DNA of 64,000 nucleotides from Pseudidiomarina aestuarii. GTDB lineage: Bacteria; Pseudomonadota; Gammaproteobacteria; Enterobacterales; Alteromonadaceae. The notes below the pieces were generated by a model. That model saw nothing but the letters and a program-made list of their open reading frames with translations, had not been told where the DNA came from and made no database searches. The position numbers were made by a program, and so were the translations under genes. Shown piece by piece: positions 21,963 through 32,521 of this stretch. Position 1 is the first letter of the stretch, and each line of letters opens with the position of its first letter. The stretch covers positions 124,001 through 188,000 of the forward strand of contig NZ_PIPR01000001.1 of the NCBI RefSeq assembly GCF_003987355.1. Direction: 5' to 3'.

Positions 21963-22697
21963 ATGTTAAAACCTGCATTAAGTGAAAGTACTGCAAAGGC
22001 GCCGATATCTTGGCAGCAGTTGGCGCATGGTGAATGGCTGCGGCAGCAGGTGTGCCACGTTATGGCACCCTTTAGTGATCGTATCTTCGGCTACCATATG
22101 GCACGGGTTGGGCATTTGGCGAAGGCTGTGGATTTGCCAGACATCCGCGTGAAACATCAGTTTTCTGTGGCTCCACAAGGTCAAGTCGATGTCCGCGCCG
22201 AGCCGACTCAGTGGCCGTTCGCAGAGCATGCATTGGATGCCATTCTGCAGGTCGGGCAGTTGGAGTTTGAGCGTGATCCGCATCAATTTTTGCGCGAACT
22301 GACGCACAGTTTAATTGCCGATGGGTATTTACTCTATGTCGGCTTTAATCCGTTATCTCCCGCATTATTAACTGGATTCTGGCCAAGTCATTTGCGACAA
22401 GCTCCGTGGTCGGGACGTTATTTTACCAAGGCCCGTATCCGAGATTGGCTCAGCTTGTTGAATTTTGAAGTGGTTGAGCACGGTTACTTTGCCCCAACCC
22501 TACTCATCGAAAAACTCGATCCCCCTGATCGAGGCCTGCAAAGTTTATTTAAGCTTTTACCGAAATGCGGAGCCATGTACTATATCGTGGCGCGTAAGCG
22601 AGAGTACCCATTGACTCTGGTGAAAGCTCGGAAACAATCTAAAGCCCGTATCGCGACTTTACCCGTCGCTAATCGAACAGGAGATGAATTATGTTAA
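21963..22697 (+). CDS. SAM-dependent methyltransferase-like protein (YafS-like)
   Basis: The protein has 244 residues. The pattern fits a class I methyltransferase of the YafS type: WPFAEHALDAILQVGQLEFERDPHQFLREL resembles the post-motif I region of the Methyltransf_11 fold. The glycine-rich SAM loop itself is poorly preserved, so SAM binding is not certain. The product and substrate are unknown. Position supports the assignment: in E. coli yafS lies between divergent gloB and rnhA, as here. It overlaps the rhodanese gene by 7 bases, suggesting one transcript. Confidence 0.7.
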   Translation: MLKPALSESTAKAPISWQQLAHGEWLRQQVCHVMAPFSDRIFGYHMARVGHLAKAVDLPDIRVKHQFSVAPQGQVDVRAEPTQWPFAEHALDAILQVGQLEFERDPHQFLRELTHSLIADGYLLYVGFNPLSPALLTGFWPSHLRQAPWSGRYFTKARIRDWLSLLNFEVVEHGYFAPTLLIEKLDPPDRGLQSLFKLLPKCGAMYYIVARKREYPLTLVKARKQSKARIATLPVANRTGDELC

Positions 22698-23080
22698 CGG
22701 CAGCAGAACTCTGTGCCCAAGCGAAATCCAATGTTGAAGAAGTTGATGTGCAAGCGTTACAACAACGAATTGCTGAAGGGGCTCGCGTGATTGATGTGCG
22801 TGAGCCGGCGGAATACGCCGCTGGACATATTCGGCAAGCCGTCAACATGCCACGTGGTGTATTGGAAATGCAATTGCATCAGCATCCAGCAGTGGCTGGT
22901 TATGATGATGCACTGCAGCGCATGGCTGCTGAACCGATCTATTTGATTTGCCGCAGTGGTGGCCGCAGTGCACTGGCAGCAGAGTCGCTGCAGCGCATGG
23001 GTTTTAAGCAAGTCATTTCAGTAGCAGGCGGCATGAATGCTTGGGAAGCCGAGAAATATCCACTGGTGAGTGGTGAGTAA
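22691..23080 (+). CDS. Rhodanese-domain sulfurtransferase
   Basis: The single rhodanese domain has 129 residues. The N-terminal CDC25-like motif is IDVREPAEYAAGHI, and the active-site loop is CRSGGRS with the catalytic Cys at about residue 82. Single-domain proteins of this type can pass sulfane sulfur between carriers; the donor and acceptor are unknown. It overlaps the preceding methyltransferase gene by 7 bases and ends 5 bases from the convergent rnhA stop. Confidence 0.85.
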   Translation: MLTAAELCAQAKSNVEEVDVQALQQRIAEGARVIDVREPAEYAAGHIRQAVNMPRGVLEMQLHQHPAVAGYDDALQRMAAEPIYLICRSGGRSALAAESLQRMGFKQVISVAGGMNAWEAEKYPLVSGE

Positions 23081-23085
23081 TACGG

Positions 23086-23562
23086 TTAAGAATCCGTAGG
23101 AATAAAACCTTTATCTTCTTTTAAATCAGCCGCAGTTGCCGCAGTTCGAGCCAGTTCATCGCAGCGCTCGTTCTGCGGGTGTCCCGCGTGACCTTTGACC
23201 CATTCCCATTGAATGCTGTGCCGCTGACAGGCGGCGTCGAGTTGTTGCCACAAATCAGCATTTTTTACCGGTTTTCGATTCGAAGTGCGCCAACCGTTGC
23301 GCTTCCAATTGTGAATCCAAGTCTGGATCCCCTGTTTGAGATACTGACTGTCGGTAGTGAGTATTACGTTACAGGGGCGGGTGAGTGCTTCCAGTCCACG
23401 AACGGCTGCCAGCATTTCCATCCGATTGTTCGTAGTGAGTTGAAATCCTTCCGCCAGCTCTTTGTGATGCTTACCATACTCGATGACCACACCATAGCCA
23501 CCAGGCCCGGGGTTGCCGAGACAGGAACCATCCGTATACATGTGTACCGTGTTCGCCATCAT
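23086..23562 (-). CDS. rnhA: Ribonuclease HI
   Basis: The enzyme cuts RNA in RNA-DNA hybrids, clearing R-loops and primers. The protein has 158 residues, close to the E. coli length of 155. Catalytic acids are visible in [13 protein letters not shown] (D), [10 protein letters not shown] (E) and [11 protein letters not shown] (D), and the C-terminal CDELARTAA carries the fourth Asp. MMANT offers two adjacent start codons; either fits. It lies 8 bases after dnaQ on the same strand, so the two are probably cotranscribed. In E. coli rnhA and dnaQ are neighbours but divergent. Confidence 0.95.
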   Translation of the reverse strand: MMANTVHMYTDGSCLGNPGPGGYGVVIEYGKHHKELAEGFQLTTNNRMEMLAAVRGLEALTRPCNVILTTDSQYLKQGIQTWIHNWKRNGWRTSNRKPVKNADLWQQLDAACQRHSIQWEWVKGHAGHPQNERCDELARTAATAADLKEDKGFIPTDS

Positions 23563-23570
23563 TCGCTCCC

Positions 23571-24263
23571 CTAGCTGTCACGCCAGAGAGCGTTTTCAAT
23601 CAGCGCAAGACGCTCTTGATGAGCTTGCTCTTCAGCTGCTGTCGCCCGAACAACCCGCAAGTTGGGTTTGTTGGATAGACGGGTCCACCCCGTATCCAAT
23701 TCACCATTCGCTGATGCGGACTTCGCCGCCAATTCAAGCTTAGTTTGACCTCCTGTCATTGCTAAGTAGACATCAGCGAGTAATTCAGCATCCAATAACG
23801 CGCCGTGGAACTCACGATTGGAGTTATCAATGCTATAGGCACGACACAAGGCATCTAAATTATTCTTTTGGCCAGGTCGCATCTCTCGAGCCATTAACAA
23901 GGTGTCGAGGATCTGACAAAAATCTCGAGTCGCACCAATACTCTTATTCACGCGGCTAAACTCAGCATCCATAAAGCCAACGTCAAACGCTGCATTGTGA
24001 ATAACGAGTTCTGCGCCACGGATAAAATCGAGGAAATCATCGCAGATCTGCGAAAAAACCGGTTTATCCTGCAGAAACTCATTCGTTATGCCATGGACTT
24101 CAATGGCTTCTTGCTCAACCACGCGCTGTGGATTGATATAACGATGGAAGGTTTGTCCGGTTAACTTCCGGCCGATGAGTTCGACCGCGCCAATTTCGAT
24201 GATGCGATGACCTTGCGCAGGATCAAGGCCTGTCGTTTCAGTGTCGAGGACGATTTGCCGCAT
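23571..24263 (-). CDS. dnaQ: DNA polymerase III epsilon subunit (proofreading exonuclease)
   Basis: The 230-residue protein is the 3'-5' exonuclease of the replicative polymerase core. Exo I is [10 protein letters not shown] near the start, Exo II lies around [13 protein letters not shown], and Exo III epsilon has [15 protein letters not shown] with the catalytic His and Asp. The C-terminal about 40 residues should bind the alpha subunit. The polymerase gene dnaE lies in the same window about 8 kb downstream. rnhA follows 8 bases later on the minus strand. The upstream gap holds the heptad-repeat element and the tRNA-Asp promoter. Confidence 0.95.
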   Translation of the reverse strand: MRQIVLDTETTGLDPAQGHRIIEIGAVELIGRKLTGQTFHRYINPQRVVEQEAIEVHGITNEFLQDKPVFSQICDDFLDFIRGAELVIHNAAFDVGFMDAEFSRVNKSIGATRDFCQILDTLLMAREMRPGQKNNLDALCRAYSIDNSNREFHGALLDAELLADVYLAMTGGQTKLELAAKSASANGELDTGWTRLSNKPNLRVVRATAAEEQAHQERLALIENALWRDS

Positions 24264-24337
24264 AACTATCTCGGTTTCATAACGATAGTTAATGGTAACC
24301 AGTCCACTGCATCACGTCTACCAGAACAGCAAAACCG

Positions 24338-24419
24338 TTACTGGCTAATAGTTACTGGCGATTAGAAAAGACAAAAGCGAATAGCCAGTAGCCAGTAGCT
24401 AGTAGCTAGTAACCAGTAG
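24338..24419. repeat. Inverted heptad-repeat element, locus 2 (dnaQ/tRNA-Asp gap)
   Basis: The left arm has four 7-base units of type YTACTRG at 24338, 24345, 24352 and 24359. The right arm has six complementary units of type CYAGTAR at 24378, 24385, 24392, 24399, 24406 and 24413. The outer flanks AAAAC and GCTTTT extend the symmetry. This is the largest of the four arrays and the only one in a divergent gap. Confidence 0.85.
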
Positions 24420-24478
24420 CGCTTTTAGTGGTTTTTGTGTGTTTTTCAGGCAAACGGTACAAAAGCATAAAAAAAAGG

Positions 24479-24507
24479 TTGACGACGACAGGGCGCACTC
24501 GTAATAT
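24479..24507 (+). promoter_or_regulatory. Strong sigma70 promoter of the tRNA-Asp genes
   Basis: TTGACG (24479-24484) and TAATAT (24502-24507) are separated by exactly 17 bases. The following discriminator is GC-rich (CGCTCCGC), as in stringently controlled stable RNA promoters. The first tRNA begins 51 bases after the -10. Confidence 0.85.
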
Positions 24508-24558
24508 TCGCTCCGCATTCAGGGGGTGACTAACCAGTCAGTCCCGAATCAGGAAGCT

Positions 24559-24635
24559 GGAGCGGTAGTTCAGTTGGTTAGAATACCGGCCTGTCACGCC
24601 GGGGGTCGCGGGTTCGAGTCCCGTCCGCTCCGCCA
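24559..24635 (+). tRNA. tRNA-Asp (GTC), copy 1
   Basis: The 77-base cloverleaf begins GGAGCGG, pairing with CCGCTCC, and ends in an encoded GCCA 3' end. The anticodon GTC is at 24593-24595 and the T-loop is GGTTCGAGTCC. It is identical to the copy 100 bases downstream and follows a strong promoter. A tRNA-Asp next to dnaQ is also present in E. coli (aspV). Confidence 0.98.
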
Positions 24636-24658
24636 CTTCCTCAAAGTTATACCGCTGC

Positions 24659-24735
24659 GGAGCGGTAGTTCAGTTGGTTAGAATACCGGCCTGTCACGCC
24701 GGGGGTCGCGGGTTCGAGTCCCGTCCGCTCCGCCA
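24659..24735 (+). tRNA. tRNA-Asp (GTC), copy 2
   Basis: This is identical to copy 1 over all 77 bases including CCA, starting exactly 100 bases later with a 23-base spacer. The anticodon GTC is at 24693-24695. No terminator is visible before the small gene that starts 38 bases downstream, so all three are probably cotranscribed and processed. Confidence 0.98.
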
Positions 24736-24773
24736 TTTCAACAAGTTTCTTTACCTGTTGGGAGTGTTGCGCG

Positions 24774-25121
24774 ATGAGTTCGGCTTCAGCCTGCTTGACG
24801 TGTGGTGCTTGTTGCGCGTCATATCGTGTATCTTTTTATTGGGGCGAAGCTACAGGCGCTCCGGGCGGCTATGTGCCGTCAGAACTCACCCAAGCTATTC
24901 ACCCACATTTATTGTGCATGCAAGGCACCAATCAGAAACAACCTCGCTGCGTTGCGCTCGAGGGTGAAGTTGGCGTGCAAGTGGGTTGTACCATTTACGC
25001 GAATCGGCCATCGCCTTGCCGTGAGTTTGTTGCCGGTGACGAGGGTGATAATCCATTCTGCGATAAAGCCCGAGCTCAACACGGCTTACCACCATTAATA
25101 CCTGTCAAGATTGTTGCTTAA
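24774..25121 (+). CDS. YkgJ-family cysteine-cluster protein
   Basis: The 115-residue protein has cysteines in the family arrangement: CLTCGACC at residues 7-14, then single Cys in LLCMQG, RCVAL, GCTIY and PCREF. The family is thought to bind zinc or an iron-sulfur cluster; its function is unknown. The ATG at 24774 follows GGGAG with normal spacing. It lies 38 bases after the second tRNA-Asp with no terminator between, so it probably rides on the tRNA transcript. A longer frame through the tRNA exists but makes no sense as protein. Confidence 0.82.
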   Translation: MSSASACLTCGACCASYRVSFYWGEATGAPGGYVPSELTQAIHPHLLCMQGTNQKQPRCVALEGEVGVQVGCTIYANRPSPCREFVAGDEGDNPFCDKARAQHGLPPLIPVKIVA

Positions 25122-25177
25122 AGCAGCTATTTACCGCGAAATCCGTCAAAGCACACCATTTACGCTATGAATAGCTC

Positions 25178-25206
25178 TTGAGCCCATAGTCACAGAAAGT
25201 TACATT
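25178..25206 (+). promoter_or_regulatory. Probable sigma70 promoter of the M3 peptidase gene
   Basis: TTGAGC (25178-25183) and TACATT (25201-25206) are separated by 17 bases, 78 bases before the peptidase ATG, in a gap with no other gene. Confidence 0.45.
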
Positions 25207-25284
25207 AGAGCACGTGATTACACATAACAATGACGCCAAGGTCCGTTAAAGTCTTTGGATTCAGTCCACCAGGGAGAACCTATT

Positions 25285-27471
25285 ATGATGCGCAAAAGCC
25301 TTATTGCTGTTGCTATTGGAGCAGCGCTAACCGTAGCCGCTTGCTCAGACAAAGATGCAGCACAGCAAACGTCAGAAACCGCTCAGCAAGAGCAGATGCA
25401 AACCAGCGGCAGTGAGTTTAATGCGAGTAACCCGTTTTACACAGCCAGCACTTTGCCATATCAAGCTCCTGATTTTAACAACATTGATTTCGCTGACTAT
25501 GAGCCCGCATTGATGGCCGGCATGGAACAGCATATGGTTGAGATTGAAGCGATTGTGAACGATCCAGCCGCACCAACATTTGAAAATACCATCGTTGCCA
25601 TGGAGCGTTCAGGTCGTTTATTGAACCGCGTAGCTTCAGTTTTCTACAACGTGGCAGGTGCTGCGGGTAACGCGGACACACGGGCGTTACAGTCAAAAAT
25701 GGCGCCTTTAATGGCACAACATGGCGACAACATCAGTTTGAACCCTGATTTATTCGCTCGTGTGAAAGCCGTTTACGATGCTCGTGACATGCTCGCAGGC
25801 GAAGAGCTTCGGTTAGTGGAAGATACCTACAAAGGCTTCGTTCGTGCTGGTGCACAATTGAATGATGAGCAGAAGGAACAAATTCGTGCAATCAATTCAG
25901 AGCTTTCTGAACTGACCACCCAATTCCAGCAAAATCTGATGAAGCTTGCTGATGAGAACTTGATTGTGGTCGACTCTGCAGAAGAGTTGGCCGGATTGAG
26001 TGCTTCACAAATTCAGCAGTTAGCTGATGCTGCAACTGCTGCAGGTCACGATGGTAAATACGCCATTAAAATTACCAACACCACTCGCCAGCCGATTCTG
26101 CAATCGTTGGAAAATCGCGAATTGCGTCAGCGTGTTTGGGAAGCCTCTGCAAATCGTGGTACGGGTAATACAGCAACGGATAACCGCCCACTTGCAGCTC
26201 GTTTAGCTGAATTACGCGCTGATAAAGCTGCGTTATTGGGCTATGACAACTGGGGCCAGTACGTACTCGAAACCAGCATGGCGAAAGAGCCAGCTGCCGC
26301 GCAAGACATGTTACGTGACTTAGTGCCAGCGGTTGTTTCTAACGTTCGTGCTGAGCAACTTGCTATTCAAGAAATGATTGAAGCGGAAGGCGGCGATTTT
26401 GAGGTAAAACCTTGGGATTGGGCGTTTTATGCTGAGAAAGTTCGCGCTGAGAAATATGCGTTAGACGGCGACCAAGTGAAGCAGTACTTCGAATTCAACC
26501 GCGTTGTTGAAGACGGTGTATTCTTCGCGATGACTGAATTATTCGGGATCACATTCCATAAGCGTGATGATATTCCCACCTACGCAGATGACATCTTGGT
26601 TTATGAAGTTAAAGATGTGGACGGCGAAACCCTGGGCTTGTTCTACGGTGACTGGTTTACGCGCGATGGCAAACGTGGCGGCGCTTGGATGAGCTCGTTC
26701 GTCAGTCAGTCGGGCTTGCTGGATACCAAACCGGTTATTCTGAACAACATGAACATTCAAAAGGCTCCTGATGGCGAACCAACGTTATTAAGCTTTGATG
26801 AAGTAAGTACTATGTTCCATGAAATGGGTCATGCGCTCCACGGCATGTTCTCTGACGTCATGTATCCTTCATTAGCAGGGACGTCAGTATCACGTGACTA
26901 TGTTGAGTTTCCATCGACATTCCAAGAAGACTGGACGCTGAATCCGAAAGTACTCGCGAACTTCGCTCGTCATCACGAGACTGACGAACAAATTCCGGCT
27001 GAGCTACTTGAGAAAGTCATGGCAGCGAAGAACTTCAACATGGGCTTTGATACGCTCGAATATATTTCCGCAGCCTTATTAGACTTGGAATATCACACGC
27101 TGCCAGCGGACGCTCCAGCTATTGACGATATCCAAGCTTTCGAAGAAGCCGCACTGGCACGCAATGGTGTTGATGTAGAAGCGGTTCCACCGCGTTACCG
27201 CTCAACCTACTTTGCCCACGTCTTCGCTGGTGGCTACTCAGCTGGTTACTACGCGTACATGTGGTCTGAGGTGCTTGCTGCTGACGCGTTCGCGTACATG
27301 CAGGAGCAGGGTGGCTTGACCTTAGAAAACGGTCAGAAGTTCCGCGACACCATTTTGTCGAAAGGGAATAGTAAAGACCCGATGCAACAGTACATCGACT
27401 TCCGTGGTCAAGAACCAACGGTAGACGCATTACTGGAGCGCCGTGGTTTAACGACGCCTAAGGTCGATTAA
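25285..27471 (+). CDS. M3-family oligopeptidase, lipoprotein (Dcp-like)
   Basis: The 728-residue protein is a zinc oligopeptidase of family M3 (thimet/dipeptidyl carboxypeptidase type). The zinc motif is HEMGH at about 512-516, with the downstream Glu in EFPSTFQEDW. The N-terminus MMRKSLIAVAIGAALTVAAC has a lipobox with Cys at about 20, so it is probably anchored in the periplasmic face or outer membrane, unlike cytosolic E. coli Dcp. I chose ATG 25285 because AGGGAGAA lies directly upstream. It stands alone between a promoter and a strong terminator and fits peptide-based nutrition. Confidence 0.92.
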   Translation: MMRKSLIAVAIGAALTVAACSDKDAAQQTSETAQQEQMQTSGSEFNASNPFYTASTLPYQAPDFNNIDFADYEPALMAGMEQHMVEIEAIVNDPAAPTFENTIVAMERSGRLLNRVASVFYNVAGAAGNADTRALQSKMAPLMAQHGDNISLNPDLFARVKAVYDARDMLAGEELRLVEDTYKGFVRAGAQLNDEQKEQIRAINSELSELTTQFQQNLMKLADENLIVVDSAEELAGLSASQIQQLADAATAAGHDGKYAIKITNTTRQPILQSLENRELRQRVWEASANRGTGNTATDNRPLAARLAELRADKAALLGYDNWGQYVLETSMAKEPAAAQDMLRDLVPAVVSNVRAEQLAIQEMIEAEGGDFEVKPWDWAFYAEKVRAEKYALDGDQVKQYFEFNRVVEDGVFFAMTELFGITFHKRDDIPTYADDILVYEVKDVDGETLGLFYGDWFTRDGKRGGAWMSSFVSQSGLLDTKPVILNNMNIQKAPDGEPTLLSFDEVSTMFHEMGHALHGMFSDVMYPSLAGTSVSRDYVEFPSTFQEDWTLNPKVLANFARHHETDEQIPAELLEKVMAAKNFNMGFDTLEYISAALLDLEYHTLPADAPAIDDIQAFEEAALARNGVDVEAVPPRYRSTYFAHVFAGGYSAGYYAYMWSEVLAADAFAYMQEQGGLTLENGQKFRDTILSKGNSKDPMQQYIDFRGQEPTVDALLERRGLTTPKVD

Positions 27472-27480
27472 GCGAGGTAA

Positions 27481-27518
27481 AAGAAAAGGGGTAGATTCGC
27501 GTCTACCCCTTTTTTCTT
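27481..27518 (+). terminator. Intrinsic terminator after the M3 peptidase gene
   Basis: The stem AAAAGGGGTAGA / TCTACCCCTTTT has a six-base loop (TTCGCG) and a following T-run. It starts 10 bases after the stop codon. Confidence 0.92.
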
Positions 27519-27571
27519 GCGCTTAATTGTTATATAAGATGACATATCTAGACGTAAAATAATTACAATAA

Positions 27572-28774
27572 ATGGCCGAGATACTTTTTGCAGCACAGCC
27601 CATCTATGATCGTCGTGGGCACATCTACTCTCATGAGCTTCTCTATCGACACGATAGCGGCATATCAGCACTTGATGTTGGCGATGAACGTGCAACCAGC
27701 GAACTCTTATTCAATCTATGCACCGGTGTTATTGAGCATGTCGAGCATTATAAAATGCCCGTCTGCATTAATGTATCTGCTGACTTCCTATTGTCAGGTA
27801 TATTCCTGCCATTGAATCCAAAAGACGTGATTGTAGAGCTTATCGAGAGGATTGATCCGACCCCCGAAATTATTGCCGCGATTCGCGCATGGGTTGACGA
27901 AGGCTTTCGTTTTGCGTTGGACGATTTCGAATTTCATCCGTCTTGGGATCCGATTCTGAAACTGGCGACCATCATCAAAGTCGACATTACTAAAACTTCA
28001 TTTGAAGAAGCCGCAGAACGTTATGATGCAATGCGCGAGTATCCGGTTCTTTGGTTGGCGGAAAAAATTGAAGAAGAAGCTACCTATGAGAAATATAAAG
28101 ACCTCGGCTTCGACTTATTTCAAGGTTTCTATTTAGCGAAGCCAAAAGTGATTGAAGGACGTAAAGTTCCGTCAGCCGCTGGCGAGCAAGCCATGATCAT
28201 TCAACAACTCTTCAGTGAAGAGCCTGACTTGTATGATTTGGTCGCCGCAATTTCGACCGATCCGTTGCTGGTGGTGAACCTACTGCGTATAGCTAATAGT
28301 CCCTATTATGGCGTTGCACGCAAAATAGAATCCGTGCGCGAAGTCGTTATGCTGCTAGGGTTGGAACCGTTACGGAAGTGGGTACTGCTCATCCTATCGT
28401 TGCGCAACAGTACACCGGGTGCCGCCAAATTGGTGCTGACTCGAGCCTATATGTGTGCGGAATTAATGCGGCAATCAGCGCATGGCTCGCGCGCTGCTGA
28501 TGTTGCATTTCTAGTGGGCCTATTGTCGGGTTGTGACATTCTGCTTGATGTTAACAAGAAAGAGTTTGTTAACGAGCTGAATATCTCGAGCTCGGTTCGC
28601 GATGCGGTGCTGAATTATTTCGGTGAATTAGGTGAGCAATTGCGCTCGGTGGAAGACTTTGAGTATTCGGTCGCCATGAAGCGGATTGATTTAGCAGATC
28701 CAGAATTGTTCAAAGTCTACAAACAATCACACTTCTTAGTCGACGAATTATTCCAAGCCATGGAAGCCGCATAA
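27572..28774 (+). CDS. EAL-HDOD signalling protein (YuxH/CdgJ type)
   Basis: The 400-residue protein has an N-terminal EAL-like domain (about 1-200) and a C-terminal HDOD domain (about 200-395). The EAL signature is degenerate: ELLYR replaces EALLR and DDFEF replaces DDFG, although ICINVS-like (CINVSADFLL), KVDIT and the QGFYLAKP end are kept. Catalysis of c-di-GMP hydrolysis is therefore doubtful. HDOD domains of this type act in signalling without metal catalysis; CdgJ of Vibrio cholerae affects motility. It stands alone and is convergent with the small lipoprotein gene. Confidence 0.85.
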   Translation: MAEILFAAQPIYDRRGHIYSHELLYRHDSGISALDVGDERATSELLFNLCTGVIEHVEHYKMPVCINVSADFLLSGIFLPLNPKDVIVELIERIDPTPEIIAAIRAWVDEGFRFALDDFEFHPSWDPILKLATIIKVDITKTSFEEAAERYDAMREYPVLWLAEKIEEEATYEKYKDLGFDLFQGFYLAKPKVIEGRKVPSAAGEQAMIIQQLFSEEPDLYDLVAAISTDPLLVVNLLRIANSPYYGVARKIESVREVVMLLGLEPLRKWVLLILSLRNSTPGAAKLVLTRAYMCAELMRQSAHGSRAADVAFLVGLLSGCDILLDVNKKEFVNELNISSSVRDAVLNYFGELGEQLRSVEDFEYSVAMKRIDLADPELFKVYKQSHFLVDELFQAMEAA

Positions 28775-28793
28775 GAGCGGCTGCCCTTGGCAA

Positions 28794-29042
28794 TTAGAAG
28801 TCGAACTCGAGAGGTTCACAGCCTGTCGTACTGCACTGCCCATAACCTCGATTGCACTCATCGAGCGCGCGCTTCGTTGCTTGGTATTTTGAGCTATCGG
28901 TAATCACGACGCGTTGCCCAAATGACGACTCGGCTGAACATTGCCAGAAGCGCGGCGAACCGTCGACTTTAGTTGTGAGTAGCGAACATGATGACAGCAT
29001 GGCAAAGGTGCAACTCGCAAACACCAATTTTTTGATATCCAT
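28794..29042 (-). CDS. Small Cys-rich lipoprotein of unknown function
   Basis: The 82-residue protein has a lipoprotein signal (MDIKKLVFASCTFAMLSSC, lipobox LSSC with Cys at about 19). Four further cysteines follow in the mature part (FWQCSAES, DECNRG, GQCSTTGCEP), suggesting two disulfides in the periplasm. I do not recognise the family. It is convergent with the EAL-HDOD gene (19-base gap), and its upstream side faces the icd promoter. Confidence 0.6.
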   Translation of the reverse strand: MDIKKLVFASCTFAMLSSCSLLTTKVDGSPRFWQCSAESSFGQRVVITDSSKYQATKRALDECNRGYGQCSTTGCEPLEFDF

Positions 29043-29155
29043 TGTTCTTTTCCTAGTCCTCTCGATTGTGATTTCATTCCGTTGTAGAGAGCGGAGTGTA
29101 GCATTGCATGCGGCTTAAGTAGAAGATCAATCGACTAGAGTGAGCGCAGCTAATT

Positions 29156-31434
<2,279 letters not shown>

Positions 31435-31460
31435 TCAACAGAGCCTTACTGAAGTTATTA

Positions 31461-31491
31461 AAGCCGTCTCCGCATGAGACGGCTTTTTTTT
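31461..31491 (+). terminator. Intrinsic terminator after icd
   Basis: AAGCCGTCTC / GAGACGGCTT form a 10-base-pair stem with a CGCAT loop and a long T-run, 26 bases after the stop. Confidence 0.93.
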
Positions 31492-31599
31492 GTCTTAATG
31501 TCCAGAAAGCTTGTATACCAGCTTTATTTAAGCAAATTCTAAAACACCAAACTATAATCCATTCGATACAAACGCTGTCAGCATCTTTAGGAGGTCACT

Positions 31600-31839
31600 G
31601 TGGGTGAATGGAAGGAAGTGTTGTTGTGGTGTTGGATTGTAAATTACGGTGTTTTATTGCTCTGGTTCGTCGTGTTAACGGCTTTTCGGGAGCGCCTTTA
31701 TAATTTGCATGGGAGGTGGTTCCCGTTATCGCGCGAGTCATTTGATCAAATGCACTATATGAGTATGGCGATCTATAAGGTCATCGTAATCGTATTTTTC
31801 TTGGTTCCGTGGATTGTGCTGGAATTTGTTATCCGTTGA
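31600..31839 (+). CDS. Small membrane protein (DUF6868-like)
   Basis: The 79-residue protein has two hydrophobic segments (about 6-27 and 58-78) around a conserved-looking middle with YNLHGRWFPLSRESFDQMHY and MAIYKV. This resembles the DUF6868 family of small two-pass membrane proteins of unknown function; the family name is from memory. The start is GTG at 31600, supported by a strong AGGAGGT five bases before it. It is followed 20 bases later by another small gene and may share a transcript with it. Confidence 0.7.
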   Translation: MGEWKEVLLWCWIVNYGVLLLWFVVLTAFRERLYNLHGRWFPLSRESFDQMHYMSMAIYKVIVIVFFLVPWIVLEFVIR

Positions 31840-31859
31840 AGCAGTGGTAGTTGAGAAGT

Positions 31860-32129
31860 ATGTCAGGATCAAAAATAAAAACAGAACAAGAGCTTGCCGT
31901 CGCCTTGCAACGGCTCGGTGAGCTGTCGCCCAATATTGTTGCGCAACAGACCGAGTATAATCAATTATTAGCTGCTATTGATGCCTACCAGTCGCGGTTC
32001 TTAACAGCATCGGAACATTCTTACGCTGATGCAGAACAGGCGTCCGCAGCCGTTCAAGAGGGCCGTCTTGTCGATCCGGAAGTCGTCCATGGTTGGATGA
32101 AAAAGTTTGATCAAAGCACGAAGAATTAG
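31860..32129 (+). CDS. Small protein of unknown function
   Basis: The 89-residue soluble protein starts at ATG 31860 (MSGSKIK); the frame continues three codons upstream to a TTG, which I do not favour. It is mainly helical in composition. The N-terminal KTEQELAVALQRLGEL and C-terminal VDPEVVHGWMKKF faintly resemble segments of small antitoxins, but no DNA-binding motif is clear and no toxin gene is adjacent, so I do not assign a function. It lies 20 bases after the small membrane-protein gene. Confidence 0.5.
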   Translation: MSGSKIKTEQELAVALQRLGELSPNIVAQQTEYNQLLAAIDAYQSRFLTASEHSYADAEQASAAVQEGRLVDPEVVHGWMKKFDQSTKN

Positions 32130-32185
32130 GTTTTTATGCGGTAGCACACTATCATGGCGGTCATTTACAGCCTATGGAGCCGCAC

Positions 32186-32437
32186 ATGCCCGTCCAAGAC
32201 AATCCTGAGCAAGACTTTGAACAAAGCCCACTGACCCAAACTTACACTCAAAACGACCAAACCGTTCAAATTGATATTTATAAGTCGGTCGAGCACGGAT
32301 GGATATTAGAGATTGTCGATCAAGACAATAATTCAACCTTATGGGAAGACCACTTTGAGTCCGATCAAGCGGCTTTGCAAGAAGCTCTTGATGCATTGAA
32401 CGAAGAGGGTATCGAAGCCTTTATCGGTTCGTTCTAA
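32186..32437 (+). CDS. Small acidic protein of unknown function
   Basis: The 83-residue acidic protein begins MPVQDNPEQ. GGAG lies six bases upstream of ATG 32186, which I prefer over an ATG four codons earlier. A beta-rich middle (VQIDIYKSVEHGWILEIVDQ) is followed by a helical end (DQAALQEALDALNEEGI), suggesting a compact alpha-beta fold. I do not recognise the family. It sits 84 bases before dnaE and may be cotranscribed. Confidence 0.6.
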   Translation: MPVQDNPEQDFEQSPLTQTYTQNDQTVQIDIYKSVEHGWILEIVDQDNNSTLWEDHFESDQAALQEALDALNEEGIEAFIGSF

Positions 32438-32521
32438 GAGAACGCATTCTACGGATGACACAAGCGCAGGCATGCGGCACAATACAAGGATACATTTACG
32501 TTTAGCCTTGCATTGAGCCAC

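Noticed and set aside
24674-24967. Open frame running through the second tRNA-Asp
   Set aside because: It overlaps a tRNA and the YkgJ-like gene in another frame, with no homology.
31860-32129. Antitoxin of a toxin-antitoxin pair
   Set aside because: Resemblance is limited to short segments and no toxin-like gene is adjacent.
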